A DNA stretch of 64,000 nt from Pelagibacteraceae bacterium AG-410-N23 (GCA_003215055.1 QCKW01000003.1:1-64000), one strand, 5' to 3'; counted from the first letter of the stretch, positions 41,074 to 51,248 are shown. Notes: a model not told the origin generated them from the sequence alone. Made by a program: numbers and translations.

Positions 41074-41661
41074 ATGCTTAAAAAAATTCCAAATATATTA
41101 ACTGTTGGTCGGATCTTAATAGTACCTTTTTTTGTGTTAGCTTTTTACTTGCCAGGCTTCTATGGAGATTTGACTGCTTTAATTTTATTTATTGTTGCAT
41201 CTTTTACAGATTTTCTTGATGGGATGTTAGCAAGATTTTTAGGTGAAGAGTCTAAACTTGGTGAATTATTGGACCCCATAGCAGATAAGATCATCGTGGC
41301 AACAGCACTTATACTTTTAGTTATGGATGGAACAATTAAAAACTATGAGGTAATTGCTGCTATAATTATTTTGACAAGAGAAATATTGATTTCTGGATTA
41401 AGAGAATTTTTAGCAAAAGGTAAAATAAAATTACCAGTTTCAAATTTAGCTAAATTAAAAACAGTACTACAAATGGTTTCTATTGCTCTTTTGCTTTCTG
41501 GAGAAACGGGCAATAAGATCATTAACTTTCAAGATTATAATGCTCAAACAATAGGAATAGTATTATTATGGTTATCTGCCGCCTTGACACTTTTCACTGG
41601 TTATGAGTACATGAGAAAAGGAATTGATCATGCTATTTCTGAAGATAGCAGAGGAGATTAA
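41074..41661 (+). CDS. pgsA: CDP-diacylglycerol--glycerol-3-phosphate 3-phosphatidyltransferase
   Basis: 195-residue membrane enzyme committing CDP-diacylglycerol to phosphatidylglycerol. The CDP-alcohol phosphotransferase motif DGxxAR..G...D...D is seen as DFLDGMLARFLGEESKLGELLDPIADK (about 47-73). N-terminal MLKKIPNILTVGRIL is typical. About five membrane segments. Its stop overlaps that of ilvE by 4 bases (convergent). Confidence 0.96.
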   Translation: MLKKIPNILTVGRILIVPFFVLAFYLPGFYGDLTALILFIVASFTDFLDGMLARFLGEESKLGELLDPIADKIIVATALILLVMDGTIKNYEVIAAIIILTREILISGLREFLAKGKIKLPVSNLAKLKTVLQMVSIALLLSGETGNKIINFQDYNAQTIGIVLLWLSAALTLFTGYEYMRKGIDHAISEDSRGD

Positions 41662-42539
41662 GCAGCTTTTTTCTTTTTTACCAAAGCTTGATAGCTCTCA
41701 TTTAAATCAATAATCATTTCACAAACTTTAAATTGATTTTCAGCTATACAAGATACTGGTGTAACTTCGGCAGCAGTACCAGTCAAAAAACATCCAACAA
41801 AATTTGAAAGTTCGTTAGGACTTATTTTTCTTTCATGAACTTTTATATTTTTCGATTTTGCAATTTCAATTACTGTCCTACGAGTAATTCCATCTAAAAA
41901 AGAATCTGGTGTTGGGGTGTGTAACTCGCCATTTTTATCTTTAAAAAAAACATTTGCACCAGTTGCTTCAGCAACATTTCCCTCATGGTCAAGCATTAAA
42001 GAATCGGTGTAACCTTGCTTCTCTGCCTCATGTTTTGAAAGAGTACAAATCATATATAACCCAGATGCTTTTGTGTCCCAAGGAATTGTATTTGGGGCTG
42101 GTCTTCTCCAGCTTGAAATATTCAGTTTAATACCTTCTACTTTTAATTTTGGATCAAAGTATGATCCCCATTCCCAGGTTGCTATAGCTACATGAATTTT
42201 AGTTTGTTGAGCAGAAATTGCCATCATCTCGCTTCCTCTCCATGCAACAGGCCTTACATAACCATTTTCAACTTTTTGGGTTAAAATAATTTTTTTGCAT
42301 GCAATATTAATTTCATCTTCACTGTATGGAATTTCAAAACCCATTCTTTTTGCTGAATAAAATAATCTTGAAGTATGCTCTTCTAATTTGAAAATTGACC
42401 CATCATAAACTCTTTCACCCTCAAAAACACAACTTGCATAATGTAATCCATGACTTAATACATGAATCTTTACGTCAGACCAGTCAACCAGGTCACCATT
42501 GTACCATATTTTGCCAGATCTTTTATCGTAGGGTATCAT
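41658..42539 (-). CDS. ilvE: Branched-chain amino acid aminotransferase
   Basis: Fold-type IV PLP aminotransferase, 293 residues. Start region KIWYNGDLVDWSDVKIHVLSHGLHYASCVFEGERVYDG, PLP lysine within IPWDTKASGLYM (about 151-162), then LMLDHEGNVAEATGANVF and LDGITRRTVIEIA, matching IlvE. Last step of Leu, Ile and Val synthesis or first of their breakdown. Divergent from the MarR gene with a 69-base AT-rich gap. Confidence 0.94.
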   Translation of the reverse strand: MIPYDKRSGKIWYNGDLVDWSDVKIHVLSHGLHYASCVFEGERVYDGSIFKLEEHTSRLFYSAKRMGFEIPYSEDEINIACKKIILTQKVENGYVRPVAWRGSEMMAISAQQTKIHVAIATWEWGSYFDPKLKVEGIKLNISSWRRPAPNTIPWDTKASGLYMICTLSKHEAEKQGYTDSLMLDHEGNVAEATGANVFFKDKNGELHTPTPDSFLDGITRRTVIEIAKSKNIKVHERKISPNELSNFVGCFLTGTAAEVTPVSCIAENQFKVCEMIIDLNESYQALVKKKKAA

Positions 42540-42608
42540 TATGAAATATAAAAAATTAATTTAAAAAATATCTTTGTATCTTTAATATGTCAATATAACT
42601 TACCAATA

Positions 42609-43046
42609 ATGAAAGAACTTTTATATCTAAAAGATGATCAATTAAAAGATTTAATAGAAAAACTATTCGTTAGCTATAGGGAAACATTTTCAGATACTAA
42701 AAAAGTTCTTGATAAATATTCAATTGGCGTGGCCCATCAAAAAGTAATTCTTCTAATATCAATGTATGAAGGAATATCAATTACTAGTTTATTAAAAAAG
42801 TTAAAAGTTACAAAACAAAGTTTAAATAGAGTGTTAAAAGATTTAATCAAATTAGAGGTGATTTCTTTTGAAAAAGATGATCAAGATACTAGAGTAAAAC
42901 ATTTATATTTGAATGAAAAAGGAAAAAAAGTATTTAGTGAGATTTTTGAAATACAAAAAAAAAGAATTTACAATGCTCTACTAAGTTCAAGTTCTGAAGA
43001 AGTTATTAATTTTGACAGTGTTCTAAAAAGAATAATAAATGGATAA
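42609..43046 (+). CDS. MarR-family transcriptional regulator
   Basis: 145 residues with a winged helix: HQKVILLISMYEGISITSLLKKLKVTKQSLNRVLKDLIKLEVISFEKDDQDTRVKHLYLNEKGKKVF (about 45-112), in which DQDTRVKHLYLNEKG is the typical wing. It overlaps the response-regulator start by 8 bases, so it belongs to the same operon. In Rhodobacter capsulatus a MarR-type petP precedes response regulator petR; this pair resembles that arrangement. Confidence 0.86.
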   Translation: MKELLYLKDDQLKDLIEKLFVSYRETFSDTKKVLDKYSIGVAHQKVILLISMYEGISITSLLKKLKVTKQSLNRVLKDLIKLEVISFEKDDQDTRVKHLYLNEKGKKVFSEIFEIQKKRIYNALLSSSSEEVINFDSVLKRIING

Positions 43047-43716
43047 TCCAATTGCACATATTTTAGTTGTTGATGATGATAATGGAATTAGAACTTTAGT
43101 TAAAAGATATCTAGATGAAAATAACTTTCTTGTGACCACTGCTAAAAGTGCAGAAGATGCTATTGAAAAAATAAAGATAATCAAATTTGATTTAATAGTT
43201 TTGGACATCATGATGCCTGGTAAAAATGGTTTAGAATTTATTGAAGAAAATAAAAAAAAACTCGACACACCAATTATTTTACTTACAGCAAAAGGTGGCA
43301 CAGAAGAAAGAGTTGAAGGTTTAGAGATGGGTGCTGATGATTATCTGCCTAAACCCTTTGAGCCAAAAGAATTGATATTAAGAATAAAAAATATAATCAA
43401 TAAGACAAATAAAAGAGATCAAAAAAGGATAGTGGAGTTTGAAAATATAAAAATCGATCTCAATAAACAAATAATTTTTAAGGATAATTTTGAGTTTAAG
43501 ATAAATAATACTGAAAAAAAAATTTTAGAAAAAATGATTAATAATCCTGGTAAAACTTTTTCAAGAGATAGTATTGGGTCTTTAATTGATTTAGGAAAAG
43601 AAAGGTCTATTGATGTTGTAATTACAAGATTAAGAAAAAAAATTGAAATTGATCCAAAAAATCCAAAATTTCTTCAAACTATAAGAGGAGCTGGTTATGT
43701 TTTATGGATTGAATAA
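43039..43716 (+). CDS. OmpR-family response regulator
   Basis: 225 residues. Receiver domain with acidic pocket DDD (12-14), phosphoacceptor D56 in LIVLDIMMPGKNG, TAK near 88 and the Lys of LPKPFEP. C-terminal winged-helix DNA-binding domain (about 135-225) ends FLQTIRGAGYVLWIE. Phosphorylated presumably by the kinase encoded immediately downstream, whose start overlaps by 20 bases. Target genes cannot be told from the sequence; PetR and OmpR are the closest candidates by layout. Confidence 0.92.
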   Translation: MDNPIAHILVVDDDNGIRTLVKRYLDENNFLVTTAKSAEDAIEKIKIIKFDLIVLDIMMPGKNGLEFIEENKKKLDTPIILLTAKGGTEERVEGLEMGADDYLPKPFEPKELILRIKNIINKTNKRDQKRIVEFENIKIDLNKQIIFKDNFEFKINNTEKKILEKMINNPGKTFSRDSIGSLIDLGKERSIDVVITRLRKKIEIDPKNPKFLQTIRGAGYVLWIE

Positions 43717-45016
43717 ATTTATAAAAAATTTGTTACCCAAAACTTTATTTTATCGAGCATTATTAATAGTGGCTGTTCCGGTAATTGTAATTCAATTAAT
43801 TATAACTATTGTTTTTTTTGATAGCTTATGGATCAAAACTAATAAAGGTATGACTAATGCTTTAGTAAATGAATTAAATACATTTATTGAAATTTATAAT
43901 GACAATATTTATGACAAAGATGAAATCACAAACCTTTTTTCGGTCTATCAAAATTTAAATATTGAATATGTTGAGGATGAAAAATTTAATTATAGTTATG
44001 ATGACAGATGGTTTAGCCCTATCGATAGAACACTTAGAAGAGAATTAAAATCAAAGTTTAGTAACGTAAAATTTTGGTTTAATACAACAAGTTACAAAGA
44101 GTTGATTGATCTAAGAATTGAGTATGAGTTAGGATATTTCAAATTTTTAATTCCGAAAGACAGAGTTACAAGCTCCTCTGCAAGAATTTTTGCACTTTGG
44201 ATCACAGTGCCAGCATTAATAATGGTTTTTATTTCACTAATTTTTTTAAAAAATCAAACAAGACCGATAACAAGACTTGCAAAAGCAGCTGAAAAATTTG
44301 GAAGAGGAGAGGATGTTGAAGAATATAAACCATCAGGCGCTGCCGAAATTAGACAAGCTGGGTTTGAATTTGATAGAATGAGGAAAAGAATAATTAGACA
44401 TCTAAATCAAAGATCTGAAATGTTATCAGGCATAAGTCACGATTTGAGAACGCCCCTTACAAGAATGAAACTACAACTTGCATTTATTAAAGATAAAGAC
44501 CTTAGTTCAAAGTTGTCTGAAGATATCAACGAGATGGAGAAAATGCTGAATGAATATCTTCAATTCACAAGTTCCTCTTACTTAGAAAAAGATGAAAATT
44601 TTAACTTAAGTGAATTAATTGAAAATATTGTTGAAAAATATAAAAATCATAATATTTCAAAAAATATTTCTTCAGAAATTCGTATTAATGGTAGAAAGAA
44701 TTTAATCATTAGATGTATTAACAATTTACTAGATAATGCAATTAAATATGGTGAAAAAGTAAATATCGAACTATTTAAAAATAAGAATAATCTATTTATC
44801 AAAATTGAAGATGATGGGCCGGGAGTACCTGAGAATGAATATGAGAATGTTTTTAAACCATTTTATAAGATTGATAAGGGAAGAGCTGATACCAAGTCAA
44901 GTGTTGGCCTAGGTCTGTCTATAACATCTGATATTATAAGATCACACGGTGGAAATATAAAATTAGAAAAATCACCCTTAGGTGGTTTAGGGGTTAAGAT
45001 TTTCTTGCCCGCTTAA
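43697..45016 (+). CDS. EnvZ-like membrane sensor histidine kinase
   Basis: 439 residues. Membrane segments at about 21-41 and 166-184 flank a periplasmic sensor of about 125 residues; a HAMP domain follows (TRPITRLAKAAEKFGRGEDV). The H-box SGISHDLRTPLTRMKLQL places the phospho-His at 248; the ATPase domain shows NNLLDNAIKYG (N-box), EDDGPGVPE (G1) and VGLGLSITSDIIRSHGG (G2). Cognate to the preceding response regulator. Its 3' end overlaps the convergent ubiK-like gene by 23 bases. Confidence 0.94.
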   Translation: MFYGLNKFIKNLLPKTLFYRALLIVAVPVIVIQLIITIVFFDSLWIKTNKGMTNALVNELNTFIEIYNDNIYDKDEITNLFSVYQNLNIEYVEDEKFNYSYDDRWFSPIDRTLRRELKSKFSNVKFWFNTTSYKELIDLRIEYELGYFKFLIPKDRVTSSSARIFALWITVPALIMVFISLIFLKNQTRPITRLAKAAEKFGRGEDVEEYKPSGAAEIRQAGFEFDRMRKRIIRHLNQRSEMLSGISHDLRTPLTRMKLQLAFIKDKDLSSKLSEDINEMEKMLNEYLQFTSSSYLEKDENFNLSELIENIVEKYKNHNISKNISSEIRINGRKNLIIRCINNLLDNAIKYGEKVNIELFKNKNNLFIKIEDDGPGVPENEYENVFKPFYKIDKGRADTKSSVGLGLSITSDIIRSHGGNIKLEKSPLGGLGVKIFLPA

Positions 45017-45245
45017 TTTTTATTTTTTTTCGATTTTTAATCTGTTCTAGTTTTTTTTCTAGATTTTCAACTCTTTTAGATAAAATTTCGAATTCATCTT
45101 TACTTGTAATTTTCATTCTAAAAATAACTTCGTCTCTTTTTGATTTTAAAATACTCATCAATTCTTCAGTAAGATCTTTTGATGAGATTAACCCTTGCTC
45201 AATTAATTTTGACATCTTTTCAATAATAAATTTTGAATTTTTCAT
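44994..45245 (-). CDS. ubiK: UbiK/BMFP-domain accessory factor
   Basis: 83 residues. N-terminal amphipathic helix FIIEKMSKLIEQGL, then a region predicted as coiled coil ending DEFEILSKRVENLEKKLEQI (about 50-70) and a basic tail. This is the layout of YqiC/UbiK (BMFP) proteins, which trimerise and support ubiquinone synthesis. Sequence is short and biased, so the family call is good but not certain. Convergent with the kinase gene. Confidence 0.78.
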   Translation of the reverse strand: MKNSKFIIEKMSKLIEQGLISSKDLTEELMSILKSKRDEVIFRMKITSKDEFEILSKRVENLEKKLEQIKNRKKIKIKRARKS

Positions 45246-45295
45246 ATATTTATTTATTAAGTTATTATAAATTGAATTTATAACTATATCAAAAA

Positions 45296-46070
45296 ATGTT
45301 CATTAATAATTTTGACCCAGTTGCTCTCCAAATTTTCTCTTTTGAAATAAGATGGTATTCTTTAGCTTATGTCATTGGGATATTGTCTGGGTGGATTGTT
45401 GGAAAAAGATTTTTTATTACTAATCCGGTCTTAAAACAAACATTTGATGATTTTATCACTTATTCAATACTAGCTATAATTTTAGGAGGAAGGCTTGGAT
45501 ATGTATTATTATACAATCCAAAATATTATTTTTATAACTTCTTAGATATTTTCAAAATTTGGGAAGGCGGAATGTCTTTTCACGGGGGCTTAATTGGAGT
45601 TATTCTAGCCAGCATAATATTTGCAAAAAAAAATAATCAAAACCCATACAATTACCTTGATGTTGTTTCAATAGTAGCACCAATAGGGATTTTTTTTGGA
45701 AGAATAGCAAATTTTATAAATTCTGAACTTTATGGTCATGAAACTAATTTACCATGGTCAGTAAAATTTATTCAAATAGATAATTTAAATAGACATCCTT
45801 CTCAACTTTATGAGGCAATTTTTTGAAGGATTAATATTATTTTTAATTTTGATATATTTTAGGAAAAAAGGATTTATGAAAATACCAGGATTAATCTCAA
45901 GCCTTTTTTTAATTTTTTACTCATTTTTCAGATTTGTAATTGAATTTTTTAGAGTACCAGATGAGCAACTAGGTTATTTATTTTTTAATCTTTCCATGGG
46001 TCAAATTATGAGTCTGACATTCTTTATTACTGGAATTTATTTGATGAAAAAAAATTATGAAATTAAGTAA
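45296..46070 (+). CDS. lgt: Prolipoprotein diacylglyceryl transferase Lgt (one apparent +1 frameshift)
   Basis: Membrane enzyme adding diacylglycerol to the lipobox Cys of prolipoproteins. The first part (45296-45826) shows RWYSLAYVIGILSGW, GGRLGYVLLYNPKYY, WEGGMSFHGGLIGVI and FGRIANFINSELYG. It ends at a stop after HPSQLYEAIF; deleting one T from the run of six at 45819-45824 continues EGLILFLILIYFRKKG into the second frame (45810-46070) with FRFVIEFFRVPDEQLG, the expected C-terminus. Corrected length 257 residues, normal. The end overlaps the MidA-like start by 14 bases. Confidence 0.9.
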
Positions 46071-47104
46071 ACAATTTAATCTCTCGTTAGATAAATTTAT
46101 TAATTTTGCCTTGTATGATAAAAGACATGGCTATTATATGAAAAAAAATCCTTTTGGGAAAAAAGGAGATTTTATAACTGCACCAAATATTTCAAGGCTT
46201 TTTTCTGAAATGATTGCTATTTGGATTATTAGTTTTTGGAAAAGCTTAGGTTCTCCAAAAAAATTTAATGTTGTTGAGATGGGTGCTGGTAATGGAGAAA
46301 TGATGAAAATTTTATTAGAAAGTTTTCAAAATTTTCCATTTTTTTTTAAAATCAAGTAATCTAATTATATATGAAAAAAGTTCATTTCTTGTCAAAATTC
46401 AAAAAGAAAAATTAAATAAAAAAAAAATTATTTGGACCTCAAAAATAGATAAGATTAAAAAAATTCCAACTATATTTATTGCTAATGAATTTTTTGATTC
46501 TCTTGCAATAAAACAATTTAAAAAAAATAAAAATTTATGGTTTGAAAAGTTTATTAAATCTGAAAGTGAAAAAAAGTTTTTTTATTATGAAAAAAAAACT
46601 AACATTAAAAAATTTGAAAAAAAAATAAATTTTAAGATATCTAAAAATCAGGATTTTATTGAATTCTCAGAAATGGGATTAAATTATTTAGCAAAAATAT
46701 CAAAGTTTATTAAGAAAAATTCAGGGGGACTTTTATTGATAGATTATGGATATACAGATAAAAAAATGAAAAATACTCTACAAGCAATCTCAAATCATAA
46801 ATTTGCCAATATTTTAGATGATATTGGAAATATTGATATAACTCACAACATAAGTTTTGAGCTTTTTAGAAAATTTACTAATCAAATGGGTGGTTTAAAA
46901 AATAATATAACAACTCAAAAAAAATTCTTAACAAAAATGGGTATAAAACAAAGAGCTGAGATTATTTCACAAAATCTTAATTTTTCAAACAAAGCAGATA
47001 TTTACTATAGACTTAATAGGCTAATTGATGAAAAACAAATGGGCAATTTGTTTAAAGTTATGTTTATAAAAAATAAAAAAAATAATTTTAAATTAGGATT
47101 TTAA
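46057..47104 (+). CDS. MidA/NDUFAF7-like SAM methyltransferase (one apparent +1 frameshift)
   Basis: Family COG1565, whose mitochondrial member NDUFAF7 methylates a complex I subunit Arg. N-terminal FALYDKRHGYYMKKNPFGKKGDFITAP and NVVEMGAGNGEMMKILL (SAM motif I) are clear. The frame stops after a run of nine T at 46339-46347; dropping one T continues LKSSNLIIYEKSS, PTIFIANEFFDSLAIKQF (the characteristic NEFFDxLP-like motif) and GGLLLIDYGYTDKKM. Corrected length 348 residues. An open C-terminal frame also begins with ATG at 46673. Lies between lgt and the laccase-domain gene, a conserved alphaproteobacterial order. Confidence 0.87.
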
Positions 47105-47105
47105 A

Positions 47106-47867
47106 TTGATTTTATCAAAAAGATTGCACAATGAAAAAAAAATAAGTCATGGTTTCTTTAACAAAAATGGAGGTAGTTCAAATGGCATCTATAGAAGTTT
47201 GAATTGTGGACCAGGTTCAAATGATAAAAAAAATAAGATTAAAAAAAACTTGAGAATTGTTAAAAATAAGTTTGGAAAAAAAACAAAAAACATTTTCTTA
47301 GTACATCAAATTCACAGTAATAAATTTATTTTTATTAATGAAAAATTTAAATCTTACGAGAAAAAATTTAAAGTTGATGCAATCATAACTAATCAAAAAA
47401 AATTACCTATTGCAGTTTTGACTGCAGATTGTATTCCTCTATTATTATACGATAATCAAAAAAATATAATTGCAGCAATTCATGCTGGTTGGAGAGGAGC
47501 GTTCAAGGGTATTGTTGAAAAAGTCATTAAATTTATGACAAAAAAAGGTTGTAAAAAAAGAAATATCATTGCTGCAATTGGTCCATGTATTAAACAAAAC
47601 AATTATAGCGTCAAAGAAGATTTTCAAAAAAAATTTCTTAAAAAAGATGCAAAGAACAAAATATTTTTTAAAAAGAAAAAAAAAATGATTTATTTCAATC
47701 TTACAAATTTTGTTAAATATCAACTTAAATCAAATAAAATAACAAAAATTGACACTATAAATATTGATACTTTTGATAAAAAAAATAATTTTTTTAGTGC
47801 AAGACAATCTTTACGATTAAAACATGATGATTATGGTAGAAATATTTCAATAATTATGATTAATTAA
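47106..47867 (+). CDS. pgeF: Laccase-domain protein (PgeF/YfiH, polyphenol oxidase family)
   Basis: 253 residues starting at TTG one base after the preceding stop. Family motifs: [21 protein letters not shown] (about 16-36), [25 protein letters not shown] (about 98-111; metal Cys), [18 protein letters not shown] (about 119-136; metal His), and [13 protein letters not shown]. Members have purine nucleoside phosphorylase/adenosine deaminase activity in some studies, and a role in cell-wall fidelity in E. coli. Conserved neighbour of lgt and midA. Confidence 0.92.
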   Translation: MILSKRLHNEKKISHGFFNKNGGSSNGIYRSLNCGPGSNDKKNKIKKNLRIVKNKFGKKTKNIFLVHQIHSNKFIFINEKFKSYEKKFKVDAIITNQKKLPIAVLTADCIPLLLYDNQKNIIAAIHAGWRGAFKGIVEKVIKFMTKKGCKKRNIIAAIGPCIKQNNYSVKEDFQKKFLKKDAKNKIFFKKKKKMIYFNLTNFVKYQLKSNKITKIDTINIDTFDKKNNFFSARQSLRLKHDDYGRNISIIMIN

Positions 47868-47875
47868 AGTTTTCA

Positions 47876-48808
47876 ATGAAATTATTAACTGGAAATAGCA
47901 ATAAAGCTCTTAGCAAAAACATTGCTAAATATTTAAAATCAAAACTTGTAAATTCAAGTATAAGAAAATTTGCTGATGGGGAAATTTATATCGAGATAAA
48001 TGAAAATATAAGAGGAAATAGTATTTTTATCATTCAGTCCGTCTCGTCTCCAGCTAATGATAATTTAATGGAATTATTGCTGTGTATAGATGCATTAAAA
48101 AGATCATCTGCAAAAAATATAACTGCTGTTATTCCATATTTTGGTTATGCAAGACAAGATAGAAAAGTTGTTCCTAGAACATCTATATCTGCCAAATTAG
48201 TTTCAAATTTAATTACAAAAGCGGGTGCTGATAGAGTTGTAACTGTTGACTTGCATGCTGGTCAGATCCAAGGTTTTTTTGATATACCTGTAGATAACCT
48301 ATTTGCTACACCAATATTTGCTAGACACATTAAGAAAAAAATTAAAAGTAATAATATGATTGCTGTTGCGCCAGATGTTGGTGGCACAGAAAGAGCTAGA
48401 GCTCTTGGAAAAATCTTAAATCTTGGACTTGCAATTGTAGATAAGAGAAGACCAAAACCTGGTCAATCTCAAGTGATGAATGTTATTGGAGATGTAAAAG
48501 GAAAAACATGTATCATTGTAGATGATATAATTGACTCAGGGGGTACGATTGTTAATGCAGCAAAAGCATTAAAAGAAAGAGGTGCTAAAGAAGTGTATGT
48601 TTATATTACTCATGGGGTTTTAAGTGGTGATGCTGTCAAAAAAATAAAAAAATCAGTAATCAAAAATTTAGTAATTACAGATACAATAGATAATGGCGAA
48701 AAAACAAAAAATGTTAAAAATATAGAAGTTTTACCTATATCTAGTCTTATGGGTGAAGCAATAAAAAGGATATCAAACTCAACATCTGTATCAGATTTAT
48801 TTAAATAA
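47876..48808 (+). CDS. prs: Ribose-phosphate pyrophosphokinase
   Basis: 310 residues; makes PRPP for nucleotide, His and Trp synthesis. Seen: [41 protein letters not shown] (flexible loop, about 83-104), [19 protein letters not shown] (about 124-142) and the PRPP loop [18 protein letters not shown] (about 211-228). Full length and highly conserved. Precedes rplY by 43 bases. Confidence 0.98.
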   Translation: MKLLTGNSNKALSKNIAKYLKSKLVNSSIRKFADGEIYIEINENIRGNSIFIIQSVSSPANDNLMELLLCIDALKRSSAKNITAVIPYFGYARQDRKVVPRTSISAKLVSNLITKAGADRVVTVDLHAGQIQGFFDIPVDNLFATPIFARHIKKKIKSNNMIAVAPDVGGTERARALGKILNLGLAIVDKRRPKPGQSQVMNVIGDVKGKTCIIVDDIIDSGGTIVNAAKALKERGAKEVYVYITHGVLSGDAVKKIKKSVIKNLVITDTIDNGEKTKNVKNIEVLPISSLMGEAIKRISNSTSVSDLFK

Positions 48809-48851
48809 TTACCTTGATTATTTATCAGCATAAGTTAAAAACCTCACTTTT

Positions 48852-49580
48852 ATGAATTCATTAGAAGCAAACATTAGAAACAACAAGTCTAAGGGACAGC
48901 TTAATGATATAAGAAATAATGGCCTTGTCCCTGCAATAATTTATGGCGGAAAAGAAAAAAATCAGAAGATTTCTATATCTAAAAAATTGCTTAAGACTTT
49001 AATTGAAAATGAAAATTTTTTATCAAGTATTGTTACCTTAAAAATTGATGGCAAAACACAAAACGTTTTACCTAGAGAAGTTAAGTATCACATAATTAAC
49101 GATGAGCCCACTCACGTTGATTTTTTAAGAGTATTGCCTGGAGTTAAAATCAAAATTGAAGTCCCTGTGAACTTTATAAATCATGAAAAATCTCCAGGAC
49201 TAAAACGAGGCGGAGTGTTGAATATAGTAAGAAGAAAAGTAGAATTAAAATGCCCAAGCGAAAAAATACCTGAAAATTTAACAATTGATCTGGATGGTGT
49301 TGATATTGGTGAGAGTTTTAAGATTTCATCAATAAAATTAGACAGTGAAGTAGTTCCAACTATTCAAGGAAGAGACTTTGTTATTGCAACACTTGCAGCG
49401 CCTACAGTTATGAAGGAACCAGAAAAACCAGCTGAAGCAGAGGAAACAGAAGGTGCAGAGGGTGCTGATGGAGTTGAAGCAGCAGCTGATGGTGAAAAGC
49501 CGACTGCAGATGGTGGTGATAAAAAAGAAGGTGAAGAAAAAAAATCGACTGAAAAAAAACCTGCTGAAGAAAAAAAATAA
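48852..49580 (+). CDS. rplY: 50S ribosomal protein L25/CTC
   Basis: 242 residues. L25 domain binding 5S rRNA (NIRNNKSKGQLNDIRNNGLVPAIIYGG) and the CTC/TL5 beta domain with VLPREVKYHIINDEPTHVDFLRV and VPVNFINHEKSPGLKRGGVLNIVRR. From about residue 185 the tail is low-complexity and charged (Glu/Ala/Gly, then Lys/Glu repeats ending KKPAEEKK), likely disordered. Tail codons are less AT-rich than neighbours. Upstream of pth, a typical pairing. Confidence 0.96.
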   Translation: MNSLEANIRNNKSKGQLNDIRNNGLVPAIIYGGKEKNQKISISKKLLKTLIENENFLSSIVTLKIDGKTQNVLPREVKYHIINDEPTHVDFLRVLPGVKIKIEVPVNFINHEKSPGLKRGGVLNIVRRKVELKCPSEKIPENLTIDLDGVDIGESFKISSIKLDSEVVPTIQGRDFVIATLAAPTVMKEPEKPAEAEETEGAEGADGVEAAADGEKPTADGGDKKEGEEKKSTEKKPAEEKK

Positions 49581-49614
49581 TCAATCAATTTTGAGAATAA
49601 GAATCAATTAATTT

Positions 49615-50175
49615 ATGCTTTTATTTGTAGGTCTAGGTAATCCAACAGCTGATAGTGAAAATAATAGACACAATGTCGGTTTTAAAATAATTGACTCTAT
49701 TAATAAAAAATTTAGCCTTTCAAAACAAAAACCAAAATTTAAAGGCTTATTGACTACCGGTAATATTGAAAACCAAAAAATTTACGCTATTAAGCCTCTT
49801 ACTTTTATGAATAACTCAGGAGTTTGCATAAGAGAGTTAATAGAATATTTTAAAATTGATCCTCAAGATGTAATAGTTTTTCACGATGATTTAGACATTG
49901 AATTTGGAAAAATTAAAGCAAAGTTTGGTGGTTCTGACGCTGGTCACAACGGTATAGCATCAATTGATAAATTTATTGGAAAAGATTATGCAAGGGTTAG
50001 AATTGGAATTGGTAAGCCTAACAAAGGTATTGAGATTTCCGATTATGTATTACAAAATTTTGATGAAGAGGAAACATCTGGGATTCAGGAAATTTTGAAT
50101 AATATAAATGATTCAATATCAATTTTGATTCAAAAAAAATTAGATTTATTTTCTAGCACTGTTAATAACAAATAA
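49615..50175 (+). CDS. pth: Peptidyl-tRNA hydrolase
   Basis: 186 residues; recycles peptidyl-tRNAs dropped from ribosomes. FVGLGNPTADSENNRHNVGFKIID (4-27) with catalytic His, PLTFMNNSGVCIRELIEYF (about 62-80), VFHDDLDIEFGKIKAKFGGSDAGHNGIASI (about 88-117) with the catalytic Asp and second His region. The stop codon overlaps the ychF start by one base (TAATG). Confidence 0.97.
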   Translation: MLLFVGLGNPTADSENNRHNVGFKIIDSINKKFSLSKQKPKFKGLLTTGNIENQKIYAIKPLTFMNNSGVCIRELIEYFKIDPQDVIVFHDDLDIEFGKIKAKFGGSDAGHNGIASIDKFIGKDYARVRIGIGKPNKGIEISDYVLQNFDEEETSGIQEILNNINDSISILIQKKLDLFSSTVNNK

Positions 50176-51248
50176 TGAGCTTGAAATGTGGAATAGTTGG
50201 ATTACCAAATGTAGGTAAATCTACTTTATTCAACGCTTTGACTAATTCTAATAAAGCTCAAGCTGCAAACTTTCCATTTTGTACAATTGATCCTAATGTA
50301 GGAATTGTTGCTGTACCTGATGAAAGACTTAATAATTTAGGAGAAATTTCAAAATCTAAAAAAATTATTAACACAACGATCTCATTCATTGATATTGCTG
50401 GTTTGGTAAAAGGTGCTTCAAAAGGAGAAGGTCTTGGTAATAAATTTCTTTCTCATATCAGAGAAGTGGATGCAATTATTCATATGATTAGATGCTTTGA
50501 CTCTGACGATATTCAAAATGTAAATCCAAATGTTGACCCAATTAGAGATCTTGAAATAATTGAAACAGAAATGATGTTAGCTGATTTAGAGTCTATTCAA
50601 AAAAGATTAGAAAAAAATAATAAAAAAAATATTGATGAAGAGCAGCTAAGAATACTAGAAAATGCACTAAACTGTATAAATGAAAATAAAGATATATCAG
50701 TTTTAAAAAATCAATATAATAAGAAAAGTATTAATCAAAGTGGTTTATTATCAATCAAACCAAAACTTTTTGTATGTAATGTTGATGAACAGAGCGTTCA
50801 AAAAGGTAATGGCTACACTAATTCTTTTACTGAAAAGTATGGAAAAGAAAATACATTAACAATATCTGCTGACATTGAAAATCAGATCAATGGATTAGAT
50901 ATGAAAGAAAAAAAAAATTACATGGAAATGATTGGATTAAAGAAAACAGGCCTAGATATGTTAATACAGAAAGCTTATGGAATCCTAGAATTAGAAACTT
51001 TTTTTACATCAGGACCAGAAGAAACTAGAGCATGGACTATTCAAAAAAATTGTACTGCACCAAAAGCTGCTGGCGAAATTCATACAGATTTTGAGAAAGG
51101 ATTTATTAGAGCTGAGACAATTTCATATGAGGATTTTATTTCTAATGGAGGATGGATAAATTCCAAAACTAACGGTAAAATGAGACTAGAAGGAAAAGAC
51201 TATATAGTCAAAGACGGTGATATATTAAACTTCCGTTTTAATACCTGA
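50175..51248 (+). CDS. ychF: Ribosome-binding ATPase YchF (Obg family)
   Basis: 357 residues. Walker A GIVGLPNVGKSTLFNALT (6-23), switch region FIDIAGLVKGASKGEGLGNKFLSHIREVDAI, a coiled-coil insertion (about 130-190) and C-terminal TGS domain ending GWINSKTNGKMRLEGKDYIVKDGDILNFRF. The usual NKxD-type motif is replaced by CNVDE, as in YchF, which prefers ATP. The 3' end overlaps the convergent petC gene by 24 bases. Confidence 0.97.
   Translation: MSLKCGIVGLPNVGKSTLFNALTNSNKAQAANFPFCTIDPNVGIVAVPDERLNNLGEISKSKKIINTTISFIDIAGLVKGASKGEGLGNKFLSHIREVDAIIHMIRCFDSDDIQNVNPNVDPIRDLEIIETEMMLADLESIQKRLEKNNKKNIDEEQLRILENALNCINENKDISVLKNQYNKKSINQSGLLSIKPKLFVCNVDEQSVQKGNGYTNSFTEKYGKENTLTISADIENQINGLDMKEKKNYMEMIGLKKTGLDMLIQKAYGILELETFFTSGPEETRAWTIQKNCTAPKAAGEIHTDFEKGFIRAETISYEDFISNGGWINSKTNGKMRLEGKDYIVKDGDILNFRFNT

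Noticed and set aside
46673-47104. Separate 143-residue gene after the MidA-like start
   Set aside because: Removing one T at 46339-46347 joins it in frame with the upstream part and gives a full-length family member, so it is the C-terminal part of one gene.
49364-49588. 74-codon minus-strand frame, Ser/Ala/Pro-rich
   Set aside because: A mirror of the low-complexity Glu/Lys/Ala tail of rplY, with no independent support.
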